From Sinorhizobium meliloti 4H41 (lineage in GTDB: Bacteria > Pseudomonadota > Alphaproteobacteria > Rhizobiales > Rhizobiaceae): DNA of 64,000 bases. A program made the position numbers and the translations under genes. Of the stretch, positions 1 to 8,679 are shown piece by piece. How positions within the stretch are numbered: the stretch's first letter is position 1; every line of letters begins with the position of its first letter. The stretch is from NCBI RefSeq assembly GCF_000375585.1, contig NZ_AQWP01000001.1, positions 372,001-436,000 on the forward strand. Direction: 5' to 3'. The notes under the pieces are model-generated. The model was not told where the DNA came from. It ran no database searches and was given only the letters and a program-made list of their open reading frames with translations.

Positions 1-126
1 AGTGTCCGAGTGGGCGGCAATGAAGGTCTTGGCCGACGATTCGTCCTCGATCGGCCCGGCAATCGCCAGGAAGCGGCTCTTCTTGATTTCCTGTGTCGAG
101 GTCTCGATGCGTTGGAGCGTGAACAT
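1..126 (-). CDS. YigZ/IMPACT family protein, N-terminal fragment
   Basis: The first 42 codons of a leftward gene cut by the window edge. The start is the ATG at 126. The visible protein begins MFTLQRIETSTQEIKKSRF. An EIKKSRF-type motif close to the N-terminus is typical of the YigZ/IMPACT family (UPF0029), small proteins of unclear cellular role linked to translation control in eukaryotes. It lies downstream of putA on the same strand, separated by a palindromic repeat, so it is probably a separate transcription unit. The assignment rests on the N-terminal motif only; the rest of the gene is not visible. Confidence 0.7.
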   Translation of the reverse strand, partial: MFTLQRIETSTQEIKKSRFLAIAGPIEDESSAKTFIAAHSDT

Positions 127-191
127 CCGCTTTGTCCCGATTCTTCCAGCGGTCATAGCGGACGGATGGCGCACCGTCATCGTCAAGGTCA

Positions 192-235
192 CCCCTCCCC
201 AACCCCTCTCCACAAGGGGGAGGGATGGGGAGGGG
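192..235. repeat. GC-rich palindromic intergenic repeat
   Basis: A C-rich arm (about 192-211) is followed by a short spacer and a matching G-rich arm (about 216-235), giving an imperfect hairpin between putA and the YigZ-like gene. Similar CCCTC/GAGGG palindromes occur at 18937 and 20778. This is the style of dispersed rhizobial intergenic elements (RIME/REP-like). It may end putA transcripts, but there is no T-run. Confidence 0.6.
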
Positions 236-248
236 CAAATCGGAGCGC

Positions 249-3200
249 TCAGCCGATCGCCATCAGGCTGGCATTGCCGCCGGCTGCCGCCGTGTTGATC
301 GAGGCGGAAACCTCTTCCACGAGCCAGTTCAGGCAATAGGCGTCCGGGTTGCGGGCGATCTCCTCGCTCGATGCGGCCTGGACGAGCAGGAGCGGGCCGG
401 GCAGGGCGGCGATGGCCTTGTTGACGGCGCGGACGCGCTCGGTGTCACCTTCGACCAGCGCGCCGGCGAAGGGCCCGTCGGCGGCCCAGTCCTTTGACCA
501 GGAGACGCGCAGGCCAACCGTTTGCGGCACGTTCTTCAGCGAAGCCTGCAGACCGGAGGCGGCATCGATCGCGACGCTGTTGCCGGTCGCGAGCGCTGCG
601 GCGAGCTGGTGGTATAGCCCGCTCTCCGTCGCCGGGACGAGGAGGATGCGGCCGCGCGCATGGAGGGTATAGAGATTGCGTTCGCCGACCGGGCCGGGCA
701 GTTCCAGATCCAGGCCAAGGGCCGAGCTGCTGCCGGCGTTGCGGGCCGCTTCGGCCTCCGCGCGCGCACCTTTGCCGTCGAGCCACTTGGCGAAGTCGAG
801 AAGGACCGGATCCGTGTGCACCGAGCTGTGCTGCGGCGGAACCGGTGCGGTCGTAACCAGGCGGCCGAGATAAAGCGGACCGCCGGCCTTGGGACCGGTA
901 CCGGAAAGACCGCGCCCGCCGAAGGGCTGAACGCCCACCACCGCGCCGATGATGTTGCGGTTGATGTAGAGGTTGCCGGCCTTGATGCGGCTCGTCACAT
1001 GCGCGATCGTCTCGTCGAGGCGCGTGTGGAGCCCGAAGGTGAGGCCATAGCCGGTGGCGTTGATGTCGTCCACCAGCCGGTCGAGATCGTCGCGCCGGTA
1101 GCGGATGACGTGCAACACCGGCCCGAAAACCTCGCGTTGAAGATCGGAAAGCTTCTCGAGTTCGATGATCGTCGGCGGCACGAAGGTGCCCACTCCGGTC
1201 TCCGAGGCAAGCCCGATCTGCTCGACCTTGCGGCCGAGCCCGCGCATCCGCTCTATGTGCTTCTCGATGTTGTCCTTCGCCTCTGACGTGATGACCGGCC
1301 CGACATCCACGGAAAGCCGATCGGTGCGGCCGATATCCAATTCGTGCAACGCGCCCTTCAGCATCGTCAGGATGCGGTCGGCCACATCCTCCTGCAGGCA
1401 CAGCACACGCAGCGCCGAGCAGCGCTGGCCGGCACTGTCGAAGGCGGATGTGATCACGTCGCCGACCACCTGCTCGGCAAGCGCCGAGGAGTCGACGATC
1501 ATCGCATTCTGGCCTCCGGTTTCGGCGATCAGCGGGATCGGCCGGCCGTCGGGCGAAAGGCGGTCGGCAAGCTGTGCCTGGATCAGCCGCGCGACTTCCG
1601 TCGATCCGGTGAACATCACACCTGCGGTCTCGGCTGCGGCGACCAGCGCCGCACCCACGCGTCCGTCGCCCGGAAGAAGCTGCAGCGCGCTTGCCGGGAT
1701 GCCGGCCTCATGCAGGATGCGCACACCCTCGGCGGCGATCAGCGGCGTCTCTTCCGCGGGTTTGGCGAGCACCGGATTGCCGGCCACGAGCGCGGCGGCG
1801 ATCTGCCCGGTGAAGATCGCCAGCGGGAAGTTCCACGGGCTGATGCAGACAATCGGCCCGAGCGGCTCGTGGCTGGGGCCGAGCGTGCGGCGCGTCTGTT
1901 CGGCATAGTAGCGCAGGAAATCGATCGCCTCTCGCACCTCGGCAATGGCGTTCAGTGCCGATTTGCCCGCCTCGCGGATGATCAGTCCGAGAAGCGTTGG
2001 CATGCGGGCCTGCATCAGCTCGGCGGCGCGGTCGAGGCAGGCGGCCCGTTCGGACGGCGGCACGGCCGCCCAATCCGGCGCCGCTTCGGCGGCAAGGCGC
2101 ACGGCGCGCCGTGCGTCCTCTTCCGAGGTCTCGGTCACCGAGCCTACGACGTCGCGATGATCTCCGGGATTCAGAACCGCGCGCGTCTCGCCGGCAGCGG
2201 GACCGGTTGCGAGCCGCGGCACGGCGCTCCACTTCATGGCCGCGCTTTCCTTCAGCGCTTCCGTAAGCGACGCAAGCGTTTCCTCGTTGGAAAGGTCGAG
2301 GCCTGCGGAATTGGTCCGCGCATCGCCGAAGAGCTCGGCCGGCAAGGCGATCCTGTCGTGCTTGGCGCCGACGACCGGCATGGCGCGGACGACTTCGACG
2401 GGATCGGCGATCAGTTCGTCGATCGAAACCTTCGGGTCGTTGATGCGATGCACGAAGGAGGAATTGGCGCCGTTTTCGAGCAGGCGCCGGACCAGATAGG
2501 CAAGCAGCGTCTCATGGGTGCCGACAGGCGCATAGATTCGGCAGGGACGATCGAGCTTGCCGCGGCCGACGACCTCTTCGTAAAGGGGCTCGCCCATGCC
2601 GTGCAGGCACTGGAATTCGTATTTGCCCACCTGAAAGTCCCTGCCTGCCATGTGATAGATGGCGGCGAGCGTCTGGGCATTGTGTGTCGCGAATTGCGGG
2701 AAGACCACATCGGTCGCGGCAAGCAGCTTGGCTGCGCAGGCGATATAGGAGACGTCGGTGTGGATCTTGCGCGTGAAGACCGGGAAATCCGCGAGCCCGT
2801 CGAGCTGCGCCCGCTTGATCTCGGCATCCCAATAGGCGCCCTTCACGAGCCGCACCATGATGCGCCGCCCGGAGCGCCGGGCGAGATCGATGATGAAGTC
2901 CAGAACGAAGGGGCAGCGCTTGCCGTAGGCCTGCACGACGAAGCCCATGCCGTTCCAGCCGGAGAGCTCGCCGTCGAGGCAGAGCTCCTCGAGGAGATCG
3001 AGCGACAGTTCCAGCCGGTCGGCTTCCTCGGCGTCGATATTGAGGCCGATATCGTAATTCCTGGCGAGGAGAGCGAGCGCCTTGACCTTCGGCAGCAGTT
3101 CGCCCATCACGCGCGCGGCCTGCGCGCGGCTATAACGGGGATGCAGCGCCGAGAGCTTGATCGAGATGCCGGGGCCTTCATAGATGCCGCGGCCGGCGGA

Positions 3201-3950
3201 GGCTTTGCCGATCGCGTGAATGGCGCTCTCGTAATCCCTGTAATACCGTTCCGCGTCGGCGGCCGTGGTCGCCGCCTCGCCGAGCATGTCGTAGGAGTAG
3301 CGGAAGCCCTTTTCCTCGAGTTCCTTCGAACGCTTCAGCGCTTCCTGAATCGTCTCGCCGGTAACGAACTGTTCGCCCATCATCCGCATGGCCATGTCGA
3401 CGCCGCGCCGGATCACCGGCTCGCCGCAACGCGAAATGAGACGCGTCAGCGCCGCCGACAAGCTGCGGTCGTTGACCGTCGAGGTCAGCTTGCCGGTGAC
3501 GACGAGACCCCAGGTCGCGGCATTGACAAAGAGCGAACGGCTGCCGCCGAGATGCGATTTCCAGTTGCCGTCGGCGATCTTGTCGCGGATCAGCGCGTCA
3601 CGCGTCGCCGTATCGGGAATGCGCAGGAGCGCTTCCGCAAGGCACATGAGTGCCACGCCTTCCTGGCTGGAAAGCGAATATTCCTGCACCAGGCCTTCGA
3701 CGCCGGAGCCGCTGTGCTTGCCGCGCAGCGCCTCGATCAGCTTGCGGGCCGTTCGTGCGGCCGCGTCCCGTGTTTCCTTCGATTGCGTGGCCGCCTCGAC
3801 GAGCGGCGGCAGGCATTCCGTTTCCGGGCGGCGGTACGCGGCCGTGATCGCCTGACGCAGTGTGCTTTGCGGCCGGACCGGCGGTGCGAAGTCGGCGAAC
3901 GGCGCCGGGGCGACCTCGGCCGGGGTTTTTTGAAGCGGGCTCGGGCTCAT
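249..3950 (-). CDS. putA: Bifunctional proline dehydrogenase / L-glutamate gamma-semialdehyde dehydrogenase PutA
   Basis: PutA oxidises proline to glutamate in two steps, with FAD in the proline dehydrogenase half and NAD in the aldehyde dehydrogenase half, and associates with the inner membrane. The 1233-residue protein shows the PRODH signature RLVKGAYWDAEIKRAQ around residue 365 and the ALDH catalytic cysteine in SAGQRCSALR near residue 842. The N-terminus runs straight into the PRODH arm with no ribbon-helix-helix DNA-binding domain, so this PutA should not repress its own gene. The C-terminal ~200 residues extend past the ALDH domain and end near YCLNWLVEE, as in long type-B PutA proteins with an extra ALDH-like domain. 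The ATG at 3950 has GGAGG 10 bases upstream. No Lrp-type putR gene lies next to it here. Confidence 0.97.
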   Translation of the reverse strand: MSPSPLQKTPAEVAPAPFADFAPPVRPQSTLRQAITAAYRRPETECLPPLVEAATQSKETRDAAARTARKLIEALRGKHSGSGVEGLVQEYSLSSQEGVALMCLAEALLRIPDTATRDALIRDKIADGNWKSHLGGSRSLFVNAATWGLVVTGKLTSTVNDRSLSAALTRLISRCGEPVIRRGVDMAMRMMGEQFVTGETIQEALKRSKELEEKGFRYSYDMLGEAATTAADAERYYRDYESAIHAIGKASAGRGIYEGPGISIKLSALHPRYSRAQAARVMGELLPKVKALALLARNYDIGLNIDAEEADRLELSLDLLEELCLDGELSGWNGMGFVVQAYGKRCPFVLDFIIDLARRSGRRIMVRLVKGAYWDAEIKRAQLDGLADFPVFTRKIHTDVSYIACAAKLLAATDVVFPQFATHNAQTLAAIYHMAGRDFQVGKYEFQCLHGMGEPLYEEVVGRGKLDRPCRIYAPVGTHETLLAYLVRRLLENGANSSFVHRINDPKVSIDELIADPVEVVRAMPVVGAKHDRIALPAELFGDARTNSAGLDLSNEETLASLTEALKESAAMKWSAVPRLATGPAAGETRAVLNPGDHRDVVGSVTETSEEDARRAVRLAAEAAPDWAAVPPSERAACLDRAAELMQARMPTLLGLIIREAGKSALNAIAEVREAIDFLRYYAEQTRRTLGPSHEPLGPIVCISPWNFPLAIFTGQIAAALVAGNPVLAKPAEETPLIAAEGVRILHEAGIPASALQLLPGDGRVGAALVAAAETAGVMFTGSTEVARLIQAQLADRLSPDGRPIPLIAETGGQNAMIVDSSALAEQVVGDVITSAFDSAGQRCSALRVLCLQEDVADRILTMLKGALHELDIGRTDRLSVDVGPVITSEAKDNIEKHIERMRGLGRKVEQIGLASETGVGTFVPPTIIELEKLSDLQREVFGPVLHVIRYRRDDLDRLVDDINATGYGLTFGLHTRLDETIAHVTSRIKAGNLYINRNIIGAVVGVQPFGGRGLSGTGPKAGGPLYLGRLVTTAPVPPQHSSVHTDPVLLDFAKWLDGKGARAEAEAARNAGSSSALGLDLELPGPVGERNLYTLHARGRILLVPATESGLYHQLAAALATGNSVAIDAASGLQASLKNVPQTVGLRVSWSKDWAADGPFAGALVEGDTERVRAVNKAIAALPGPLLLVQAASSEEIARNPDAYCLNWLVEEVSASINTAAAGGNASLMAIG

Positions 3951-4132
3951 TGAACGCTGTCCTCCACGGAACGGTAGCGGGCGCTATCGACGCCCTGATG
4001 TCGTGGCAGAAAATACGCGTGACATCGCCGAACATCCATCCGGCAAATTAGCACTATGACCGAATGTTTCTCCACGATAGGCCAGGCAAAAGGAGGACTA
4101 TACGGAGCGCAGGCGAATGTTCCGGACGAAAA

Positions 4133-4447
4133 TCAGCATGCAGTCCCGAAAAGTTGCTCCCGCGCCATCAGGCACTCGTCGTCCCCCGGCATGCAGGTGC
4201 GGCAGACGATGGGGCGTATATCGTAGACCTTGCAGGCGACGGAACGGCCGAGCTTGCCCTCGAGCGCCGTGCAGCGGCCGCTCTCGCAACGCATGCCGCC
4301 AAGATCCGCAGCCACATAGTCTGCCGGTATGCGCTCGAGCTCTTCCTCCGTCTCGAGCGAAAAACGCGGCCAGTCGGCCGAATAGGCGCAGCAGGCGCCG
4401 CAGCTCTGGCAGTCGAAATTCTGATTGGCGGGAACGGACTGGCTCAT
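4133..4447 (-). CDS. YkgJ family cysteine-cluster protein
   Basis: A 104-residue protein with CQSCGACCAYS near residue 14 and later cysteines in CESGRCTAL, ACKVYDIRPIVCRTCMPG and the C-terminal GTAC. This is the CxxCxxCC pattern of the YkgJ/UPF0153 family, thought to bind zinc or an Fe-S cluster; biochemical function is not established. The length is normal for the family. It lies between putA and spdA on the same strand, with 58 bases to the spdA stop and 182 bases to the putA start. No signal peptide or membrane segment is visible, so it is probably cytoplasmic. Confidence 0.85.
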   Translation of the reverse strand: MSQSVPANQNFDCQSCGACCAYSADWPRFSLETEEELERIPADYVAADLGGMRCESGRCTALEGKLGRSVACKVYDIRPIVCRTCMPGDDECLMAREQLFGTAC

Positions 4448-4505
4448 GGCATCAGCCTACCACGAAGCGGGTGGCGCCGGAATGCCTGCCGCTCGCGCCG
4501 GAAGG

Positions 4506-5312
4506 TCACGCCCCCACCGCGTCGCGCCTTGCTATCTCGTAGTCTTCCGTATGCACGAGCACGCCGTCGCCGGTCACCAGCGCTATGCCGTAGGCCGCCG
4601 GCTCGTCCACCGAAAGAGATGCGTCCGCCGTGTCGAAGGGCATCGGCTGCTGGTGCACGGGGCTTTTGAAGATCGAGAAGGGAATGCCGCGACTGGAGCC
4701 GCTGATGGTGCGGTGAACATGCCCGGCGAAGATATGACGAACATTGCCGTGCCGCTTCACAAGAGCGTAGAAATCGTTTTCGTTGATGAGGCGGATCATG
4801 TCCATACCGGCAAAGCCGCTGACATGCGGCGGGTGGTGCATGAAGATGAGCGTCGGCCGGCCGCCGGCCTCTTCGAGTTGCCGGCCGAGCCACGCAAGCC
4901 GCCTGTCGCATAGGTGACCGGCGTGACTCACCGGATAGTCGTAGGGCGGTGCAAACAGCGTATCGAGCAGGATCGCGCGGCAATCGGGGAAATCGAGCAC
5001 CTGCTGGACGAAGCCGTTCACGTCTGTCGCCGTCTCGGTGAAGACGTCGAGAAACACCTCGCGCCGGTCGTGATTGCCGATCATGAGCGCCGCCGGTGGG
5101 GTGAGTTCGGCTATAAGAGTCTTCAGCCGCTCGTAGGAAGCGCGGTCCGCCCGATGCGTCAGATCGCCGGCGAAGATCACCCGGTCGGCATCCGCATGAT
5201 AGCGGTTGACGTGGGCGATGCCGTTTGCGAGCCGCCGGTACGGGTCCAGTCCGATGATCGTCTCGCCTTCGGGCACCATGTGGAGGTCGGAGAAAATGAT
5301 GAGCTTCGTCAT
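4506..5312 (-). CDS. spdA: Class III cyclic nucleotide phosphodiesterase SpdA (metallophosphoesterase)
   Basis: A calcineurin-like phosphoesterase of 268 residues. The dimetal ligand motifs appear in order: FSDLH at the N-terminus, GDLTH, GNHDRR, MHHPPH and AGHVHR. The family includes CpdA and Rv0805 cAMP phosphodiesterases. By position and sequence I recognise this as SpdA (SMc02179), described in S. meliloti as acting on 2',3'-cyclic nucleotides in vitro and linked to the Clr/cAMP circuit. I chose the ATG at 5312 (MTKLIIFSDLH) over an in-frame upstream ATG at 5336, because the phosphoesterase fold begins directly there. It follows the SMc02178-like gene by 111 bases, a gap holding a small perfect hairpin (5351-5366), so the two may share transcripts. 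Confidence 0.88.
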   Translation of the reverse strand: MTKLIIFSDLHMVPEGETIIGLDPYRRLANGIAHVNRYHADADRVIFAGDLTHRADRASYERLKTLIAELTPPAALMIGNHDRREVFLDVFTETATDVNGFVQQVLDFPDCRAILLDTLFAPPYDYPVSHAGHLCDRRLAWLGRQLEEAGGRPTLIFMHHPPHVSGFAGMDMIRLINENDFYALVKRHGNVRHIFAGHVHRTISGSSRGIPFSIFKSPVHQQPMPFDTADASLSVDEPAAYGIALVTGDGVLVHTEDYEIARRDAVGA

Positions 5313-5423
5313 GTGCGTCCCGCGTTGATGTCTCACGGGTCACGCTCCTGCGCCTGCTCGCAGGCGTCAAGCGGTATTTTCGGGCGGGTCGGACCTATGC
5401 GGGAGACCGGACCGCCGCCCTCA

Positions 5424-5897
5424 TCACTGCAACCGGTCCACGGTTGCCTGCGCGAAGCGCCGGGCGGTCAGCAAATCGCCGGAGGACTTACCGGTCATGC
5501 CGCGCTCGGCGAGGAGATGGGCATAGCTTGCCATTGCCAGAACGTGGCCGTTCGCGGCGGCTTCGGCGAGAATTCGTGCCGACTGCAGCTTCTGTCCAGC
5601 CTTGTCGAGAACGCGTGCGAGCTGGAACTGCGTCCGGGCGCCGCCGTTCTGATTATAGGCCTCGCGGCAGGCGGAAAGCGCCACTCCGATGCGGATGTCC
5701 TGCGTCGCAACGGCCGGGAAAGCCCTGTTGCGTTCGAGATCGAATTCGCTGCCGGCCTCGCGGTCGCATTGCTCGGCGGCTGTGAGATCGCTTGCACGCG
5801 CCGCGGAAGGCATGATCGCGAAGAGGGGCAGGAGCACGGCCGCCGCAAGCAGATGATGCAGGCCGGTGCGAAGGCTCGATTCAACGTATTTCGTCAT
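5424..5897 (-). CDS. Small exported protein, SMc02178-like Clr target
   Basis: A 157-residue protein with an N-terminal signal peptide: a basic start, a hydrophobic stretch LLAAAVLLPLFAIM, and probable cleavage after ARA near residue 36. The mature part has a helical repeat region resembling Sel1/TPR motifs (QLARVLDKAGQ, LAMASYAHLLAERG). The start is the ATG at 5897, with GAGGGAG eight bases upstream; longer in-frame readings run through the promoter. By position it matches SMc02178, reported as the main infection-related reporter target of the Clr-cAMP cascade during Medicago symbiosis. The molecular function is unknown. The Clr-type palindrome at 5948-5963 lies about 58 bases upstream of the start codon, in a region shared with the divergent FecR gene. 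Confidence 0.82.
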   Translation of the reverse strand: MTKYVESSLRTGLHHLLAAAVLLPLFAIMPSAARASDLTAAEQCDREAGSEFDLERNRAFPAVATQDIRIGVALSACREAYNQNGGARTQFQLARVLDKAGQKLQSARILAEAAANGHVLAMASYAHLLAERGMTGKSSGDLLTARRFAQATVDRLQ

Positions 5898-5947
5898 GGT
5901 GCGCTCCCTCTTGCCCGCACATTCTAGGGTCGCTCCGGCCCGGTATC

Positions 5948-5963
5948 TGTTCCGCGGGAAACA
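5948..5963. promoter_or_regulatory. Clr (Crp-type) binding site in a divergent promoter
   Basis: TGTTCCGCGGGAAACA is almost perfectly symmetric and fits the S. meliloti Clr consensus as I recall it (HGTYHC-N4-GRWACA) at every position. It sits between the SMc02178-like gene (start 5897, minus) and the FecR gene (start 6095, plus). Its centre is about 58 bases from the first start codon, compatible with class I or II activation leftward. Clr itself is encoded at 8680-9384. Confidence 0.85.
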
Positions 5964-6094
5964 GCGGCGAAGGCGATGAAACGGTGAGTTCAGGCAGACC
6001 CCAAGATGCGCCTTGCATCGGGGACGCCTCGGTCTATCCTCGTGAGGAGCCGGAGGCCGAACAGGGAGCGCTGCGAAACCCAGCGGAGAAGCCG

Positions 6095-6709
6095 ATGCGG
6101 CAGTTCGAGGTGAGGAGACGGATCTTTCTTGGCGGGCTGTTGCTTGCCGCCGTATCGGGCGGCCGTTCGACGGCAGCAGCTCCGGTCGTGGGCAAGGCCG
6201 CAAAAATCCGCGGCAACGTCCGCCGTCGGCAGGGCGGGGACGAGGAACGGCTGGCGATCGGCGGCGCGGTTCTCGACAAGGATTATGTCCTGACGAGCAG
6301 CAACAGCTTCGCCGATCTCGCCCTCAGCGAAACGCGTATCCTGCTCGGTCCGCAAACGGAACTGCTGATCGACAGCTACATCGCCGGCCAGGGCGGAACC
6401 CTGGAGCTGGGACTGGGCCGGATGGTCTTCGACCGGCCCGAAGGCTTGCCCAAGACGGACGTCGCGGTGCGCACCGCCTTCGGCATGATCGGCGTTCGCG
6501 GAACGAAATTCTTCTGCGGCCCGAGCCGAGCGGCGTTCGCGGTCTTCGTTGAACATGGCGTGGTGTCCGTTCGGGGCGGCGGCGTTACACGGACAGTTGC
6601 GGCCGGCCAGGGCGTCGATATCAGCCGCCCGGGCGCCGCTCCCAGCGAACCGACGCGCTGGGGAGAGGTGCGGATTCGTCAGGCCTATGCGAGCGTCGGG
6701 TTGAGGTAG
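6095..6709 (+). CDS. FecR-domain protein with Tat-type signal peptide
   Basis: A 204-residue protein. From the ATG at 6095 (GGAG upstream) it starts MRQFEVRRRIFLGGLLLAA, a twin-arginine style signal (RRxFL followed by a hydrophobic core), so it is likely exported folded to the periplasm. The body is a FecR-type domain (KIRGNVRRR, then NSFADLALSETRILLGPQTEL, then AFGMIGVRGTKFF). FecR domains usually take part in signal transfer across the envelope; here no sigma factor is adjacent. The next gene encodes a CHASE2 adenylate cyclase on the opposite strand, ending 38 bases away. The shared Clr site upstream suggests cAMP control. I infer, without proof, that it may modulate the cyclase sensor. Confidence 0.8.
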   Translation: MRQFEVRRRIFLGGLLLAAVSGGRSTAAAPVVGKAAKIRGNVRRRQGGDEERLAIGGAVLDKDYVLTSSNSFADLALSETRILLGPQTELLIDSYIAGQGGTLELGLGRMVFDRPEGLPKTDVAVRTAFGMIGVRGTKFFCGPSRAAFAVFVEHGVVSVRGGGVTRTVAAGQGVDISRPGAAPSEPTRWGEVRIRQAYASVGLR

Positions 6710-6746
6710 CGGCGATGGCCGGCATCCCGCGCTGCGGTGGCGGTCC

Positions 6747-8618
6747 TCATTCCGCTCGAAGGTGCTTGTTCAGCCCATCGCTCGCTACCGTAAATAGCTC
6801 CATCAATCCGAAGCCTCTGATATCGTGGCGTCCAAGGGATCTGAGCGCCGCATTCGACTGCGCAGCCGCTGCCGGGCCGACGCAGATGGCGGTGCCGAGA
6901 AACTTGTTCGCCTCCTGAAGGCGAGCGGCGAGGTTCACCGCATCGCCATGGGCGGTGTAGTCGAGCTTCCCTCCGGCGCCCACCTCTCCCAGTACCGCCG
7001 GCCCGGTTTCGATGCCGATGCGCGTCCTGCCGAAGCCGTGTTCGGCAAATTGCGGGCGTCTGCGCATCTCCTCGGTCAGAACATGGATGGCCGCGGCGCA
7101 GCCGATCGCCTTGTCTACATGGTCGGGCAGGTCCTCTGGCGCATTGAAGAGAGCATGGACGGCATCCCCGACGACCTTGTCGACCATGCCGCCATGCCCG
7201 GCGACGAGCGCGTTCACCTCGGCGAAATAGACGTCGAGCAGGGCCACGAGTTCGCGGGGACCAAGCTTTTGCGAAAGTGTCGAGAAACCCTCGATATCGG
7301 TGAAGAGCGCCGTCACCGGGCGTTCCTCACCGGCCATGCGCCCGCGATCGGGCTCGTCTATGTAACGCGCCACCACGGATTGCGGCAGATATTGCGAGAA
7401 TTTCCGCCGGGCGATCGCCTCTGCGCGCCGCGTGCGCGCGAACTGCAATGCGCTGGTGACGACGAGCACCGCAACCAGTGCCAATGATGTGCCGACTGCG
7501 TCGAAGAGCCAACCGGTGGAGGCATAGATCGCACCGGCAAAGGCGATGATGGCGAGCACCGTCGCAGCGCCCAGCATAAGGGATGCCATTGGGCGAAGCC
7601 TGGTTGCTGCATATGCTGCGGCGACTCCCGCTGCGAAGGCGAAGACCGCCTCGATCAATGGCAGATTGCTGCCACGGTAGGGCACGAACCCCGTCATGAT
7701 CGCATTGGCGATATCGGCGTGGATCTGAACCGACGGCTGGAGCGGCATGGAGGCGGTGGGCCGAAGGCCGCCAAGGCTCGGCATGCTGCTGCCGATCAAG
7801 ACGAGCCTTCCCGCCAAACGACCTTTCTCCCAGCGACCGGCGAGGACTTCGGCCGCAGAGATCGTGCGGACGGCGATCGCCTCCTCGGAACTTGCGGGGA
7901 AGCGCAGGTTGCCGTTCTCGTCGAGGGGGATGATCGCGTGATCGAGCCTCAGCCAGGCGGGTTCTCCGCCGAGAACCGGCGTACTGCTGTCGGCGGCAAG
8001 CCGCCCCGCTTCGATGCCGAGCGCCGGGTAGGCATCGTTGCCGAGTATGGCGAAAGCCTGAACGCGCCGGACCCGCGCGTCTTCGTCGCCGACGAGAAAA
8101 GCCGCCGTCGCAGCCTTCGCCCGGTCCATGAAGGCCGGGCAAGAGGTCTCTGCCCCTTCGATAAACCACTGCGCGGGGACGGCCAGCTGACGCCGGAGGG
8201 CCAGAGGCGGCACGGGGCGCGGCCGTTCGAGAACGCGGTCGGCCGCCAGGAAGCCGAGGGCCGCGGGTGCCCTGCCGATCGCCGCGGCGAGCGCGGCGTT
8301 TGCGGGCGAAGCCGGGTCGCAGGCGGAACTGAAAACGAAATCGACGGCGATCGTCTTCGGCCCGGCCGCGGCCAGGCGTGTAATCAGATCGGCGGTTGCG
8401 GCCCTGTCCCAGCTGCCGCCACGCGCTTCATAGGCCTTGCGGTCGACGTCGACGACGATGATGTCGGGCGACCTCGGCGAGGGGACCCATTGGGTGAGAT
8501 TATCGAAAAAGAGCTCACGCTGGGTTTCGAGGATGGTTCCGGCAGAGAGATAGAGCAGCAGCGCCACGGCGAGGCTGGCGATGATTCCTCCGGAAAGCGG
8601 GGTTATGCGGTGATGCAT
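6747..8618 (-). CDS. cyaD1: CHASE2-domain class III adenylate cyclase CyaD1
   Basis: A membrane receptor cyclase of about 623 residues: one N-terminal membrane helix (SLAVALLLYLSAG), a periplasmic CHASE2 domain (about residues 35-305), three closely spaced helices (about 310-395), and a cytoplasmic class III cyclase domain. Catalytic elements are present: metal aspartates in FTDIEGFS and VGDAVHALF, the adenine-specifying aspartate in KLDYTAHGDAVNLAARL, and the transition-state Asn/Arg in NLAARL. It should make 3',5'-cAMP from ATP in response to an envelope or plant signal. By position it is CyaD1 (SMc02176), one of the S. meliloti cyclases that control epidermal infection. I prefer the ATG at 8618 (AAGG six bases upstream) to a TTG at 8645. 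It lies downstream of clr, probably co-transcribed. Confidence 0.9.
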   Translation of the reverse strand: MHHRITPLSGGIIASLAVALLLYLSAGTILETQRELFFDNLTQWVPSPRSPDIIVVDVDRKAYEARGGSWDRAATADLITRLAAAGPKTIAVDFVFSSACDPASPANAALAAAIGRAPAALGFLAADRVLERPRPVPPLALRRQLAVPAQWFIEGAETSCPAFMDRAKAATAAFLVGDEDARVRRVQAFAILGNDAYPALGIEAGRLAADSSTPVLGGEPAWLRLDHAIIPLDENGNLRFPASSEEAIAVRTISAAEVLAGRWEKGRLAGRLVLIGSSMPSLGGLRPTASMPLQPSVQIHADIANAIMTGFVPYRGSNLPLIEAVFAFAAGVAAAYAATRLRPMASLMLGAATVLAIIAFAGAIYASTGWLFDAVGTSLALVAVLVVTSALQFARTRRAEAIARRKFSQYLPQSVVARYIDEPDRGRMAGEERPVTALFTDIEGFSTLSQKLGPRELVALLDVYFAEVNALVAGHGGMVDKVVGDAVHALFNAPEDLPDHVDKAIGCAAAIHVLTEEMRRRPQFAEHGFGRTRIGIETGPAVLGEVGAGGKLDYTAHGDAVNLAARLQEANKFLGTAICVGPAAAAQSNAALRSLGRHDIRGFGLMELFTVASDGLNKHLRAE

Positions 8619-8679
8619 CCTCGGCCTTACGCTCAACCGCTCCAAGTTTTTGAAACCGCCCCCTTTCAGGCGAGCGGCA

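Noticed and set aside
1344-3953. 869-codon frame antisense to putA
   Set aside because: The putA frame has full domain structure; the antisense frame is a product of GC-rich codon bias and matches no family.
5329-5344. Second Clr-like site (TGTCTCACGGGTCACG) before spdA
   Set aside because: Only part of each half matches and it lies 17-32 bases before the start codon, too close for a usual Crp activator site.
4444-5370. 308-codon frame overlapping spdA in another frame
   Set aside because: spdA carries all metallophosphoesterase motifs; the other frame is arginine-rich noise.
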